Source: Ruminococcus sp. UNK.MGS-30 (lineage in GTDB: Bacteria > Bacillota > Clostridia > Oscillospirales > Ruminococcaceae). From it: DNA of 41,588 bases. Location of the stretch: positions 1 through 41,588 of the forward strand of contig LBCK01000008.1 of the NCBI GenBank assembly GCA_000980705.1. Direction: 5' to 3'. The position numbers and the translations under genes are program-made. Below the pieces are notes generated by a model. It was given only the letters and a program-made list of their open reading frames with translations, ran no database searches and was not told where the DNA came from. Within the stretch, counting starts at the first letter, position 1. Every line of letters starts with the position of its first letter. Of this stretch, positions 14,996 to 22,222 are shown one piece after another.

Positions 14996-15282
14996 TCGTT
15001 TTCCTCCTTCTCAAAAATACCGTTGCATTTCGGGCAGTGCGTGAAGTTCTTTTCCTTGCCGAGTTCATGATTACTACAGACAGGACATACAGCTTTTGTA
15101 TCGAGGTGATGTTCTTCCTTACGGGGCTTGCGGCATTCCTTTTTGCGAAGCTCGGCAATGGCAGCGTCAAGCACCTTGATGTCGTGGTAGAATACGTCAT
15201 TGAAGTCGTCATCGGGTCCGATATGCGACTCCGTATCTTTGCGGAGCGACATCAGCCTTGCAATAATTTCGCTGATCCTCAT
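14992..15282 (-). CDS. Small zinc-ribbon phage protein (96 aa)
   Basis: Start ATG 15282 overlaps the stop of the preceding gene (ATGA). The N-terminal half is helical (ISEIIARLMSLRKDTESHIG; LDAAIAELRKKECRKPRK). The C-terminal half has two CxxC pairs, CPVC and CPKC, 19 residues apart, i.e. a zinc ribbon. Overlap of four bases with the primase start suggests coupled translation. It may be a DNA-binding accessory factor. Function unknown. Confidence 0.75.
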   Translation of the reverse strand: MRISEIIARLMSLRKDTESHIGPDDDFNDVFYHDIKVLDAAIAELRKKECRKPRKEEHHLDTKAVCPVCSNHELGKEKNFTHCPKCNGIFEKEENE

Positions 15283-15701
15283 TTTTTCTTCTCCATTTCT
15301 GCCGTAAAGTAGCGGATCTTCATGTATTTGCGTTTTGCCTGTTTGATCTCCTCGCTCATGCCCTTGGAGATCACATCGCCGAACACCCACAGTTCACGGC
15401 AGTGACTGAGGAGAATATTGTTCATCAGCACCGCCTCGGCTCTCTCGTCCTCATCGTTCATAAACTGCGTAAAGTAGATGTGAGGTGTGATCGGCAGGCA
15501 ATGGTTGTCCACCGCAAAACGGCTGTATTTCTTTGCGTTCTCGGTGTTCTGCTCGATGTTCCCTGCGTATGGCGAGCAGATGTATACGATAGGACGAAAG
15601 TTTGCGGCTTTTCGGGCAGCCTTTTCTTCCTTTTCGATGCGAGTCATCGCTTCATATTCGGTAGGGCTGAAGTAGCCCTCGGAGTTGTAGAGATTTGCCA
15701 C
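15279..15701 (-). CDS. DUF4406/nucleoside 2-deoxyribosyltransferase-like protein
   Basis: 140 aa starting at GTG 15701 with AAAGGAGG 8 bases upstream. After a 35-residue helical leader, IVYICSPYAGN (38-48), NTENAKKYSRFAV and CLPITPHIYFTQF, then CRELWVFGDVISKGMSEEI form the Rossmann-like core of the family. Related proteins cut or transfer the sugar-base bond of deoxynucleosides, but many phage members are uncharacterised. A nucleotide-salvage or base-modification role in phage replication is possible. Confidence 0.78.
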   Translation of the reverse strand: MANLYNSEGYFSPTEYEAMTRIEKEEKAARKAANFRPIVYICSPYAGNIEQNTENAKKYSRFAVDNHCLPITPHIYFTQFMNDEDERAEAVLMNNILLSHCRELWVFGDVISKGMSEEIKQAKRKYMKIRYFTAEMEKKK

Positions 15702-15704
15702 GAT

Positions 15705-16451
15705 TTATACCTCCTTTGCCAGCATCTCACGGAGAATAGCGGTGAAGATCTCATGGAGCTTTTTGTCGCCGTTGATGATGTCGAGGACAGACACCGCCTT
15801 AATAGTCGTCTTGGTTGCACCGGTCTCCAACAGGCGATTTTTCTTATTGCGCACCCTCGCTGTCAGGCATACACCTGCACGGTACTCCAATGCGTCATAG
15901 GCTCTCTGATAGACGGACTCAATGCCGGAGTAGTCGCCGCATTCTGCCATAGCAATCTTGCCGACCATACTGCGGACATCATCACGCCAGTCATCGAACT
16001 CGACCGTAAATGCTTCCTGAATGGCATTGACCTTGTCACCGACCGCTGTAATTTCAGCCTGCTGTGCATTGAGCTTCTGTTCTGCCTCGATCATCCAGCG
16101 GAGTGTCGGGGAAAGGCTCATATCGGCAAGGTAACCGCCGGTCTTGCGGATCGCAGGCAGTACCTCCGAGGTCACCCAATGTTTGAAGCGTTTTGCTGTG
16201 GGGAGCTTGCTGCAAAGAACGAGGGAGTAGAGACCGCTTTCGTTGATAACGGTCAGCTTCTGTGTTCCGCCAAGGGTGTCGCATTTTGCGACATCCTTAT
16301 CCTCATCGTCAACGTGCTTGAAAATTGCATCTCTGGCATTGCTGTATCCGAGAGCCTTTGCTACATCTGCTCCTACGAACCACGGCTCACCGTTAATGTC
16401 CATTGTTCTGATTTCACCGAATTCGGCATTTTTGTAAATTTCGTATTTCAT
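15705..16451 (-). CDS. BRO-N family phage antirepressor
   Basis: The start at 16451 has GGAGG 8 bases upstream; 248 aa. Residues 1-115 are a BRO-N domain (EIRTMDINGEPWFVGADVAKALGY, KLTVINESGLYSLVLCSKLP, FKHWVTSEVLPAIRKTGGY). A middle coiled-coil-like stretch (EAEQKLNAQQAEITAVGDKV) and a separate C-terminal domain follow. Such proteins counter phage repressors during induction. Two direct repeats and a hairpin lie in its leader (16473-16526), suggesting separate control from the flanking early genes. Confidence 0.88.
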   Translation of the reverse strand: MKYEIYKNAEFGEIRTMDINGEPWFVGADVAKALGYSNARDAIFKHVDDEDKDVAKCDTLGGTQKLTVINESGLYSLVLCSKLPTAKRFKHWVTSEVLPAIRKTGGYLADMSLSPTLRWMIEAEQKLNAQQAEITAVGDKVNAIQEAFTVEFDDWRDDVRSMVGKIAMAECGDYSGIESVYQRAYDALEYRAGVCLTARVRNKKNRLLETGATKTTIKAVSVLDIINGDKKLHEIFTAILREMLAKEV

Positions 16452-16472
16452 GTAAATATCCTCCAATTCTAT

Positions 16473-16526
16473 CTGTCCGTATTGGTGCGGACAGTCCTTT
16501 TCGTTAGTTATACTGTCTGTATTGGT
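16473..16526 (-). promoter_or_regulatory. Two 14-base direct repeats upstream of the antirepressor gene
   Basis: CTGTCCGTATTGGT (16473-16486) and CTGTCTGTATTGGT (16513-16526) on the plus strand, 40 bases apart, differ at one base. The first also forms a CTGTCCG/CGGACAG hairpin with the bases that follow. Possible operator pair. No clear promoter was found between them. Confidence 0.55.
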
Positions 16527-16548
16527 TGTTTGTGCGTCTTTACCAGAG

Positions 16549-17241
16549 CTATTTAACGTCTTTTAAAGCGAAGTGCAGCTCACACCACTTTATCGCTGTA
16601 AGTGTATGCTCACGGCTGTCTGTAAACCAGCCATTCGTCACCATAATCGTGCTGATCTTTCTTGAAATGCAGTAAAGATTCTCTATGCTGAAATCTGTCT
16701 TGTCCGAATTCAAAAAGACGATCACATGACCTTTCGGCACTTTCTTGCCGTGGTGCTGTTCCCAAATAAGCCGCTGTTTTTCGATATAATCCTGTGTCTT
16801 AATTCCTGTGTCTTTGATTTTCACATAGGTGTATCCGTTGGAATGGATCGACTCACTGCCTACAGGAGCATTATTCCATGTCTGATGTCCCTTTTTATAT
16901 GCCTGTCTACCGGATATTAGTTTGAGAAATTTAGCACAATGTGCCTGAACACCTCTTTCAGTCTTTTTCGCACCAAATCGCTTATTGAAAGCATCGGCTA
17001 CTGCAACATAATTAGCGTACTCATGGCAATGCTCTCTGAGCCATTCATCCTGCTCCTCGGTAAAAGGATGATGAACACCCGCTATACCAAGGCTTCTGCA
17101 TTTATTTTTCAGCGATGATGCTGTAACGAAGAGTCCAAAATAATCTGCAAACTGTATCGCAAGTTCTGCATAAGTTGCAGTTCCGACTTTATCACGAAGC
17201 CACTGCATTTCCTGCTCCGTATAGTGGTGCATCTGCCTCAT
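16549..17241 (-). CDS. HNH homing-type endonuclease with N-terminal HTH segments
   Basis: 230 aa. Two similar N-terminal segments (YTEQEMQWLRDKVG...YAELAIQFADYFG and FTEEQDEWLREHCHEYANYVAVADAFNKRFG) look like a duplicated Myb/HTH-type DNA-binding motif. The C-terminal half has the phage HNH_3 pattern (RLIWEQHHGKKVPKGHVIVFLN followed by NLYCISRK). It is likely a free-standing homing nuclease inserted in the replication module. Its ATG overlaps the 73-aa gene upstream. Confidence 0.85.
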   Translation of the reverse strand: MRQMHHYTEQEMQWLRDKVGTATYAELAIQFADYFGLFVTASSLKNKCRSLGIAGVHHPFTEEQDEWLREHCHEYANYVAVADAFNKRFGAKKTERGVQAHCAKFLKLISGRQAYKKGHQTWNNAPVGSESIHSNGYTYVKIKDTGIKTQDYIEKQRLIWEQHHGKKVPKGHVIVFLNSDKTDFSIENLYCISRKISTIMVTNGWFTDSREHTLTAIKWCELHFALKDVK

Positions 17242-17459
17242 CGGATCAGCTTCTCGATATTGGAGTTCTCCAGCTTTCCTTCAGCGACCAGCTTTTCGGT
17301 GCGGAGAACGACGTCAGCGTTGTTGATCATCTGCTTGGCGAGCGAGGAGATCGTCTGAGAAAGCTCAGCCTCCTTCTTGCGCTCATCCATACTCATTTCA
17401 GTATTGCTTACGATGCGGATTCTCTCACCGAGAATTTTCTGTAATTCCATAAGTGTCAT
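17238..17459 (-). CDS. Small helical phage protein (73 aa)
   Basis: MTLMELQKILGERIRIVSNTEM and ERKKEAELSQTISSLAKQMINNADVV are predicted long helices, possibly a coiled coil. GAGG lies 7 bases before ATG 17459, and the stop overlaps the HNH start (ATGA). It sits between the polymerase and HNH genes. No known domain. Function unknown. Confidence 0.7.
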   Translation of the reverse strand: MTLMELQKILGERIRIVSNTEMSMDERKKEAELSQTISSLAKQMINNADVVLRTEKLVAEGKLENSNIEKLIR

Positions 17460-17471
17460 AAAACTTCCTCC

Positions 17472-19397
17472 TCAATCTTTCATATAAAATTCGCATTCAT
17501 ATCCGTCTGCACGGAGCGTCAGTCCTCTTGCCCATCGGGGAGTGATACACATTTTCTGCACGATCTCATCAACGGTTATATCGTCAGTAGCTTCGATAAT
17601 GACTTCATCGTGTACATGAGCGACAATGCGATAATCCCTGAGATTCATCATTGCATGGAGCAGAATATCTCGTGCAATGCCCTGAATGATGTTCTCCACG
17701 AACTTCGGTCCGTAGCTTTCGATACGTTCCCACTTTTTCTGCTCACCAACACCCATGTAAGTGACCGATTCGCCGCCGAACTTGTTTTCGCCGATTTTCG
17801 GTTTCACATAGGCAAGTCGTCTGCCGGATGGAAGCTCGATGAACAGAAATCCTGACTCACAGAAGATATGCAGTCCCTTGACATTAGCCTCTGTCTTTTC
17901 CTTGATGCACTTTTTTACGGCACGGTCAACATCCCACCAGAGCTTTACGATATTTGGAGATGCATCCCTCCAGTCCGTCACGATCTGCTGGATCTCATCA
18001 TCAGACAGTCCCATTTCCTGTGCGCCCATTGCTTTCATCGCACCTACGGAGCCGCCATAGCCACAGGCGAGCTCGGCTATTTTACCCTTCTGTCGCAGAT
18101 GCCCATTAATACCGTGTTTCACAACGGGAACTCCGAATATCTTTGATGCAGAGATACAGTAGATGTCGCCGCCATTTTTGAACACATCCAGGCGCCACTG
18201 TTCACCTGCAAGCCACGACAGCACAACACCCTCAATGCTCGTGAAGTCCGCTACAATGAAGCGTTTGTATGGGGCTTTCGGTACAAGAGCCGTGCGGATA
18301 AGCTGTGACAGTACATCGGGAATATCTCCGAAGAGGAGGTCGAGCGTTTCGATATCATCGGCTTTGATGAGGTCTCTTGCTGTATCGAGGTGAGGCATCG
18401 AATTACGATAAAGGTTCTGGAGCTGTACCAGCCTCCCGCTGAATCTCCCTGAACGATTCGCACCGTAAAACTGAAACATTCCACGAATACGGTCATCGAT
18501 GCAATGAGAACTGAGCATCGCATCGTATTTCTTAACAGACGACTTCGCAAGCTGCTGTCTTAGGGAGAGTACCTTTGCAAGCTCCGGCGGCGCTGTCTCC
18601 AATAGTTCCTTTACTGCCTGTTTTCCAAGGGACTCCGTTTCCATGCCGTTTTCGGCAAGCCACTCCTTCATCTGCTGTACGGAATTTGGGTTGTCAAGCA
18701 TGGTAAGTGCCTGAATTTCGGCAGTGATCTCGTTTTTGATGTCCTCATTGATCGTGATAGCGTGACGCACAAGCTCCATATCTACACCGATACCACGATC
18801 ATTGATCTGCTGGTCGAGGTGATATTCATTCCATACAAAATCCGGTACGGGATATTTGGCGAGCCTTTGCTGAATGGCGATCTCCACCTCAACATCCCGG
18901 CAGTTGTAGGACTTGAACAGTTCCCATTTGCCCGGATGTACCTTGGGATGATGACGGTTGCCGTCCTTGTCGGGAATACAGAAGAACTTGATGAGGTCTT
19001 TGCCCTCGGACATCTTCTGCTTGTCCAGACCGAGAACTGCACCAACACCGGCAAGGGACATGGGCAGACCGAGCGTTGCCGCCCAGACCATCGTGCAGTG
19101 CCACTGTGTCGGGTCAAGATATGTTCCCTTGGGAAGTCCGAGATGCTTGGAAATACAGATGCGCTCGAACATGGCATTGTAGGCGGTCTTGATGACATTC
19201 GGGTCAGTCAGTGCTGCTATAATATCGTCGGGGAGCTGTTCACCGTTTGCAAGGTCAATGACCTGCGGCGGATGTCCGTCCACGCTGTAGCCGAAGAACA
19301 GAATCTCAAAATTATCGGATTCCGCATAGGGATAAACTCCCGATTTACTCAGATCAACATCCGAATAGGTCTCTATATCAATTGAAAGTATTCTCAT
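17472..19397 (-). CDS. Phage DNA polymerase, family A
   Basis: 641 aa. The N-terminal 3'-5' exonuclease has DIETYS (7-12) and CRDVE (about 166-170). The polymerase part has motif A ADFTSIE (383-389), motif B RQKGKIAELACGYGGS (435-450) and motif C HVHDEV (594-599). It is shorter than PolI because it lacks the 5' nuclease. It is the replicative polymerase of this phage type, next to the SSB-like and DUF2800 genes. The Asp of motif A and HDE of motif C are intact, so it appears active. Confidence 0.93.
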   Translation of the reverse strand: MRILSIDIETYSDVDLSKSGVYPYAESDNFEILFFGYSVDGHPPQVIDLANGEQLPDDIIAALTDPNVIKTAYNAMFERICISKHLGLPKGTYLDPTQWHCTMVWAATLGLPMSLAGVGAVLGLDKQKMSEGKDLIKFFCIPDKDGNRHHPKVHPGKWELFKSYNCRDVEVEIAIQQRLAKYPVPDFVWNEYHLDQQINDRGIGVDMELVRHAITINEDIKNEITAEIQALTMLDNPNSVQQMKEWLAENGMETESLGKQAVKELLETAPPELAKVLSLRQQLAKSSVKKYDAMLSSHCIDDRIRGMFQFYGANRSGRFSGRLVQLQNLYRNSMPHLDTARDLIKADDIETLDLLFGDIPDVLSQLIRTALVPKAPYKRFIVADFTSIEGVVLSWLAGEQWRLDVFKNGGDIYCISASKIFGVPVVKHGINGHLRQKGKIAELACGYGGSVGAMKAMGAQEMGLSDDEIQQIVTDWRDASPNIVKLWWDVDRAVKKCIKEKTEANVKGLHIFCESGFLFIELPSGRRLAYVKPKIGENKFGGESVTYMGVGEQKKWERIESYGPKFVENIIQGIARDILLHAMMNLRDYRIVAHVHDEVIIEATDDITVDEIVQKMCITPRWARGLTLRADGYECEFYMKD

Positions 19398-19450
19398 AGT
19401 TCAAATAATCCCACCCAAGCCGAAGCCCAGCGCCCCACCCGTCTGTATTC

Positions 19451-20029
19451 TTAGTTCAGGAAATCGTCATCGTCCTCATCATCGAGGTCAGCAAAGTCAT
19501 CTTCCGCACTGGAACGGCTACCGAGAGGCTCACCGTCACGGAGCTTCTGGAGATTACCGAGACCGCAGGCGATACCACGGGCAGTTCCGGTATTGTATGC
19601 GTAGAAATTGATAGATGCTCTGCCGTAAACGCCGGAGTACACCTCGCTGTGAGTAAGAATCGGCTGACGATCAGCATCCACGATCTCAGGTGCAGTGATG
19701 CTGTTGGCATTGACGAAGTATGCGTTTGCGTAGGCTTCATCATCTGGACGCTCGATGTCACCGTCACGAAGAGGTGTCTTGATCGCTGCCAGAGCCGGTA
19801 CGGACTTGCCGTTGCCCTTGAGCTTGCCTGCACCTTCCTCGTAGGCAGCCTGAATTGCTGCCTTGATCTTCTGAATGGTGACGGTGTCGCTCTTGGGGAT
19901 GATCAGGGAAACGGAATACTTCTCCTTGCCACCGTCCTGACCTGCTTTCGGTTCCCATACATTTGCGTAAGACCAGCGGGTATTCACACCGGTCACGACC
20001 TTGGTCGGATTTGTCATCTTCTTTGCCAT
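19451..20029 (-). CDS. DUF2815 protein (phage ssDNA-binding-like)
   Basis: 192 aa from ATG 20029, with GAGG 9 bases upstream. TRWSYANVWEPK, KYSVSLIIPKSD and VYGRASINFYAYN are typical DUF2815 segments. The C-terminus ends DDEDDDDFLN, an acidic tail like that of single-stranded DNA-binding proteins. The family accompanies DUF2800 and a family A polymerase in Firmicutes phages, suggesting a single-strand binding role in replication and recombination. Confidence 0.85.
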   Translation of the reverse strand: MAKKMTNPTKVVTGVNTRWSYANVWEPKAGQDGGKEKYSVSLIIPKSDTVTIQKIKAAIQAAYEEGAGKLKGNGKSVPALAAIKTPLRDGDIERPDDEAYANAYFVNANSITAPEIVDADRQPILTHSEVYSGVYGRASINFYAYNTGTARGIACGLGNLQKLRDGEPLGSRSSAEDDFADLDDEDDDDFLN

Positions 20030-20030
20030 G

Positions 20031-21164
20031 TTACTGTTCCTCCTTGAAATCTTCATTTGCATCGGAATACACGGGACGCTTGTCCGTTTCGGGAACGAGC
20101 GTCGGTGCGCCCTTTGGTTTTTCTACATATCCGCTGAGAATTTCAGCGAATTTCTTCTTGCCGAGCAGCTTTTCCATTGCAGTGATGCCCATGATCTCAG
20201 GCGCACCGTAGGGGTCATAGCCTGCATCGGTGACAGCTTTTGCGGCTGCATCCTTGTCGATGTATTTGCGGACGCTGCGACCTTCGACCAGCTTATAGCC
20301 GTCATAATGAACTCCGCTGAGAGCCTGTGCAAGAGCATACTCCTTGACATCATTTGCCCATGTGACCAGCTCACTCGCCTTGGAGAGAATGATTGGAATT
20401 TCATGCTCCTCAAGGTTGTCGGGAGGAGCGAACTCATACTGTGCAAGGAGCAAATTCTGTTCAGCTCTTTTGCGGCAGACAGCCTTTGCCTTACAGAAAC
20501 GGCAGTGACTTCCGGCACAGAATTCTCCCTCACCGTTATAGGCAAGCTGTGCGGTCGGTTTCAGCGTGTGTTCCGCCCATTCGAGCAGCTCTGCCACGCT
20601 GATCTCCCACTCATCTACATTTTCAAGTCTCGGCTGATAGATGATAAGGCGAACGGTGTTGATGTCATACAGGAAATCAAACATCGCAAGTGTGCCCAAT
20701 GCGTAGGTCTTGAGCTGCGGATTGTCGGTTGCTTCGACCTTTATACCCATCCCGTGCTTGTAATCCGATATGGTCATCGTGCCGTCAGCAACAATGATGC
20801 AGTCGGCGGTACCGAAGCATTCCGGGATATATTCGGACACATCAACTCGCTGTTCGAGCATGATCTCGGTCGTGGTGCAATTCTGCTTTGCGGTCTCATA
20901 CAGCTCCATGATGTAAGCCGCATAGCCCTCGGCGCACTCCTGCATTTCAGCGTTGTAGAACTTCAGCTTTTTCTTCGGGTTACGGACTTTCTCGCCCAGT
21001 GCCTTGCGTACCAGATATTCGCAAAGCTCGTGAGCCTCTGTTCCCTCCGCAGCAAAGTCGCTTTCGGTATCGGGGAACTGCTCCGAGAATCTTGCGGACG
21101 GCGGACAGGCAAGCACTCTGGCGATGGACGAAGGTCCCACCCACGCGTGTGCTTTCGGCGGCAT
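20031..21164 (-). CDS. DUF2800 protein (Cas4/RecB-like nuclease fold)
   Basis: 377 aa. It opens with HAWVGPSSIARVLACPPSARFSE, followed by AAEGTEAHELCEYLV. The likely PD-(D/E)XK core is GTADCII and TISDYKHG (Asp and DYK). A Cys set GEFCAGSHCRFCKAKAVCRK, with the first Cys near residue 18, could hold an iron-sulphur cluster as in Cas4/AddB-type nucleases. The start overlaps the preceding stop by one base. Together with DUF2815 it forms a probable phage recombination pair. Confidence 0.87.
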   Translation of the reverse strand: MPPKAHAWVGPSSIARVLACPPSARFSEQFPDTESDFAAEGTEAHELCEYLVRKALGEKVRNPKKKLKFYNAEMQECAEGYAAYIMELYETAKQNCTTTEIMLEQRVDVSEYIPECFGTADCIIVADGTMTISDYKHGMGIKVEATDNPQLKTYALGTLAMFDFLYDINTVRLIIYQPRLENVDEWEISVAELLEWAEHTLKPTAQLAYNGEGEFCAGSHCRFCKAKAVCRKRAEQNLLLAQYEFAPPDNLEEHEIPIILSKASELVTWANDVKEYALAQALSGVHYDGYKLVEGRSVRKYIDKDAAAKAVTDAGYDPYGAPEIMGITAMEKLLGKKKFAEILSGYVEKPKGAPTLVPETDKRPVYSDANEDFKEEQ

Positions 21165-21532
21165 TACATCATCGCCTCCAATTCTGCGAGCATTGCGGGA
21201 TAGACCTCCGCTTTCAGGTCGGAGAATTTCTGACCGCCGTACTTCTGGATGAGTTCCCTTGCTTTCGCCTTATGTCCGGCTCTGCTGAACTCGGACATCT
21301 TGGCGAAGAGCACCTCGCTGACATCGGGCTGCGGAGGTTCTGCTTCCTTAATTTCAGGCTGATCTGTTTCGGGATCGTAGATCGGAACGAAGTCGTCGGG
21401 GTTGATAGGCTCGGCGGGTTTCTCACAGGCGATATGCTCATTGGTTGTCACAGCGTTGGCATATTCCGCAAGGCTGTCTGCAAGATGTCTCATGTCGCTG
21501 ACAACATCCAGCAAAAGTTTGATTTGGCTCAT
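21164..21532 (-). CDS. Phage protein of unknown function (122 aa)
   Basis: The start at 21532 has AAAGGAG upstream. The N-terminus is a helix (IKLLLDVVSDMRHLADSLAEYANAV), the middle is Pro/Glu-rich and disordered, and the C-terminus (VLFAKMSEFSRAGHKAKARELIQKYGG) resembles a short helical module common in phage proteins beside DUF2800. I recall automated labels as an rRNA biogenesis protein, which I regard as unreliable. Likely a recombination accessory factor, by position only. Confidence 0.72.
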   Translation of the reverse strand: MSQIKLLLDVVSDMRHLADSLAEYANAVTTNEHIACEKPAEPINPDDFVPIYDPETDQPEIKEAEPPQPDVSEVLFAKMSEFSRAGHKAKARELIQKYGGQKFSDLKAEVYPAMLAELEAMM

Positions 21533-21545
21533 GTTTTTCACTCCT

Positions 21546-21764
21546 TTACTTTTTTACGATTTCAAACAGCACCCCAATAGCGGTGTGCATCTTCTTGATG
21601 AGTGCCGCATTGACTCTGAGCTGTGCCTTCGCCACCTTCATCGCCATGATGGTGAACTTCGGGATGTTCTTATCGGACAGGGCGATGTCAAGTATCAGCA
21701 CACAGCAGGCAGTGTCATTTAAGGTCTTTTCAACCTCTGCGGAACTCAATTCTATATGATCCAT
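21546..21764 (-). CDS. First gene of the early operon (72 aa), unknown
   Basis: ATG 21764 has GGAG 8 bases upstream (AAGGAGTGAGGACAATG). MDHIELSSAEVEKTLNDTACCVLILDIAL, then AKAQLRVNAALIKKMH is helical, with an adjacent Cys pair. It follows the structured leader RNA (21791-21936), so its expression depends on readthrough of that element. Function unknown. Confidence 0.7.
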   Translation of the reverse strand: MDHIELSSAEVEKTLNDTACCVLILDIALSDKNIPKFTIMAMKVAKAQLRVNAALIKKMHTAIGVLFEIVKK

Positions 21765-21790
21765 TGTCCTCACTCCTTCCTAAGAACAAC

Positions 21791-21936
21791 AAAAAAGCCC
21801 GATTTGACAATAGGAATCCGAGGGTAGACAGAATACAGCTTTACAGAGGTTTTCTTAGACTTAGCCCGTAAAAACGGGATGCCCTAATAAGCTGATATTC
21901 CGAGTACCTCAAGCCCTATTGCAAATCAGGCTTTTT
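21791..21936 (-). ncRNA. Pseudoknotted leader RNA ending in a terminator
   Basis: On the minus strand a long closing helix P1 pairs 21915-21931 with 21797-21814 (GATTTG/CAAATC and AATAGG/CCTATT, extended by GCC/GGC and A/T runs). It is followed by a T run (21791-21796), i.e. terminator-like. Inside, P2 pairs 21889-21900 with 21831-21841 (CAGCTT/AAGCTG, GAATA/TATTC) and encloses P3 (CCCG/CGGG at 21865-21878, extended by TTAG/CTAA). GAGGT (21906-21910) can pair with ACCTC (21846-21850), a pseudoknot. It lies between the early promoter and first early gene. No known riboswitch or ribozyme class was recognised. Confidence 0.72.
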
Positions 21937-21984
21937 GATGACTCTTTCGTTTTCAGTCTTGATGTTGTCCTTGACTGTGTCTAT

Positions 21985-22013
21985 ATCATACCATAGTTTT
22001 TCGTAAAAGAACA
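21985..22013 (-). promoter_or_regulatory. Early operon promoter
   Basis: Extended -10 TGGTATGAT with TATGAT at 21985-21990. The -35 box (TGTTCT, 22008-22013) is poor, so the extended -10 carries it. The expected transcript starts near 21978 and runs into the structured RNA. Confidence 0.55.
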
Positions 22014-22100
22014 GTTAATAAAAACACGAGAAAATTCTTGTTGAATATGCTTTGTAATTGGTTGCAATTAGTGTTTGAATTGTTTGTTATTACTAAAAAT

Positions 22101-22139
22101 ATGCGTATTTTACTGCATATTCGGCAGAAATATACGCAT
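22101..22139. promoter_or_regulatory. 39-base near-perfect palindrome
   Basis: ATGCGTAT and ATACGCAT (8 bases each) enclose CTGC and GCAG; the arms match at 14 of 16 positions around a 7-base centre. It lies between the IrrE terminator and early promoter in a gene-free AT-rich stretch (22015-22180). Candidate operator for the repressor or another dimeric regulator. Confidence 0.6.
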
Positions 22140-22179
22140 TTTTTCGAGAAAAATTCGGGTTTTAAATCCGAGTTCATGC

Positions 22180-22214
22180 AAAAAAAATTCAGGCAGTCGT
22201 TTCAACTGCCTGAA
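22180..22214 (-). terminator. Intrinsic terminator of the ImmA/IrrE gene
   Basis: TTCAGGCAGT and ACTGCCTGAA form a 10-base perfect stem with a 7-base loop and eight T on the minus strand. This ends the repressor/IrrE transcript before the early promoter. Confidence 0.9.
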
Positions 22215-22222
22215 TGATTGAT

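Noticed and set aside
20001..21203. 400-codon plus-strand frame opposite DUF2800
   Set aside because: Mirror of a conserved gene on the other strand.
21791..21936. Retron msr/msd-like RNA because of long end pairing
   Set aside because: No reverse transcriptase gene is nearby.
21791..21936. Hammerhead ribozyme
   Set aside because: The CUGAUGA and GAAA core motifs are missing.
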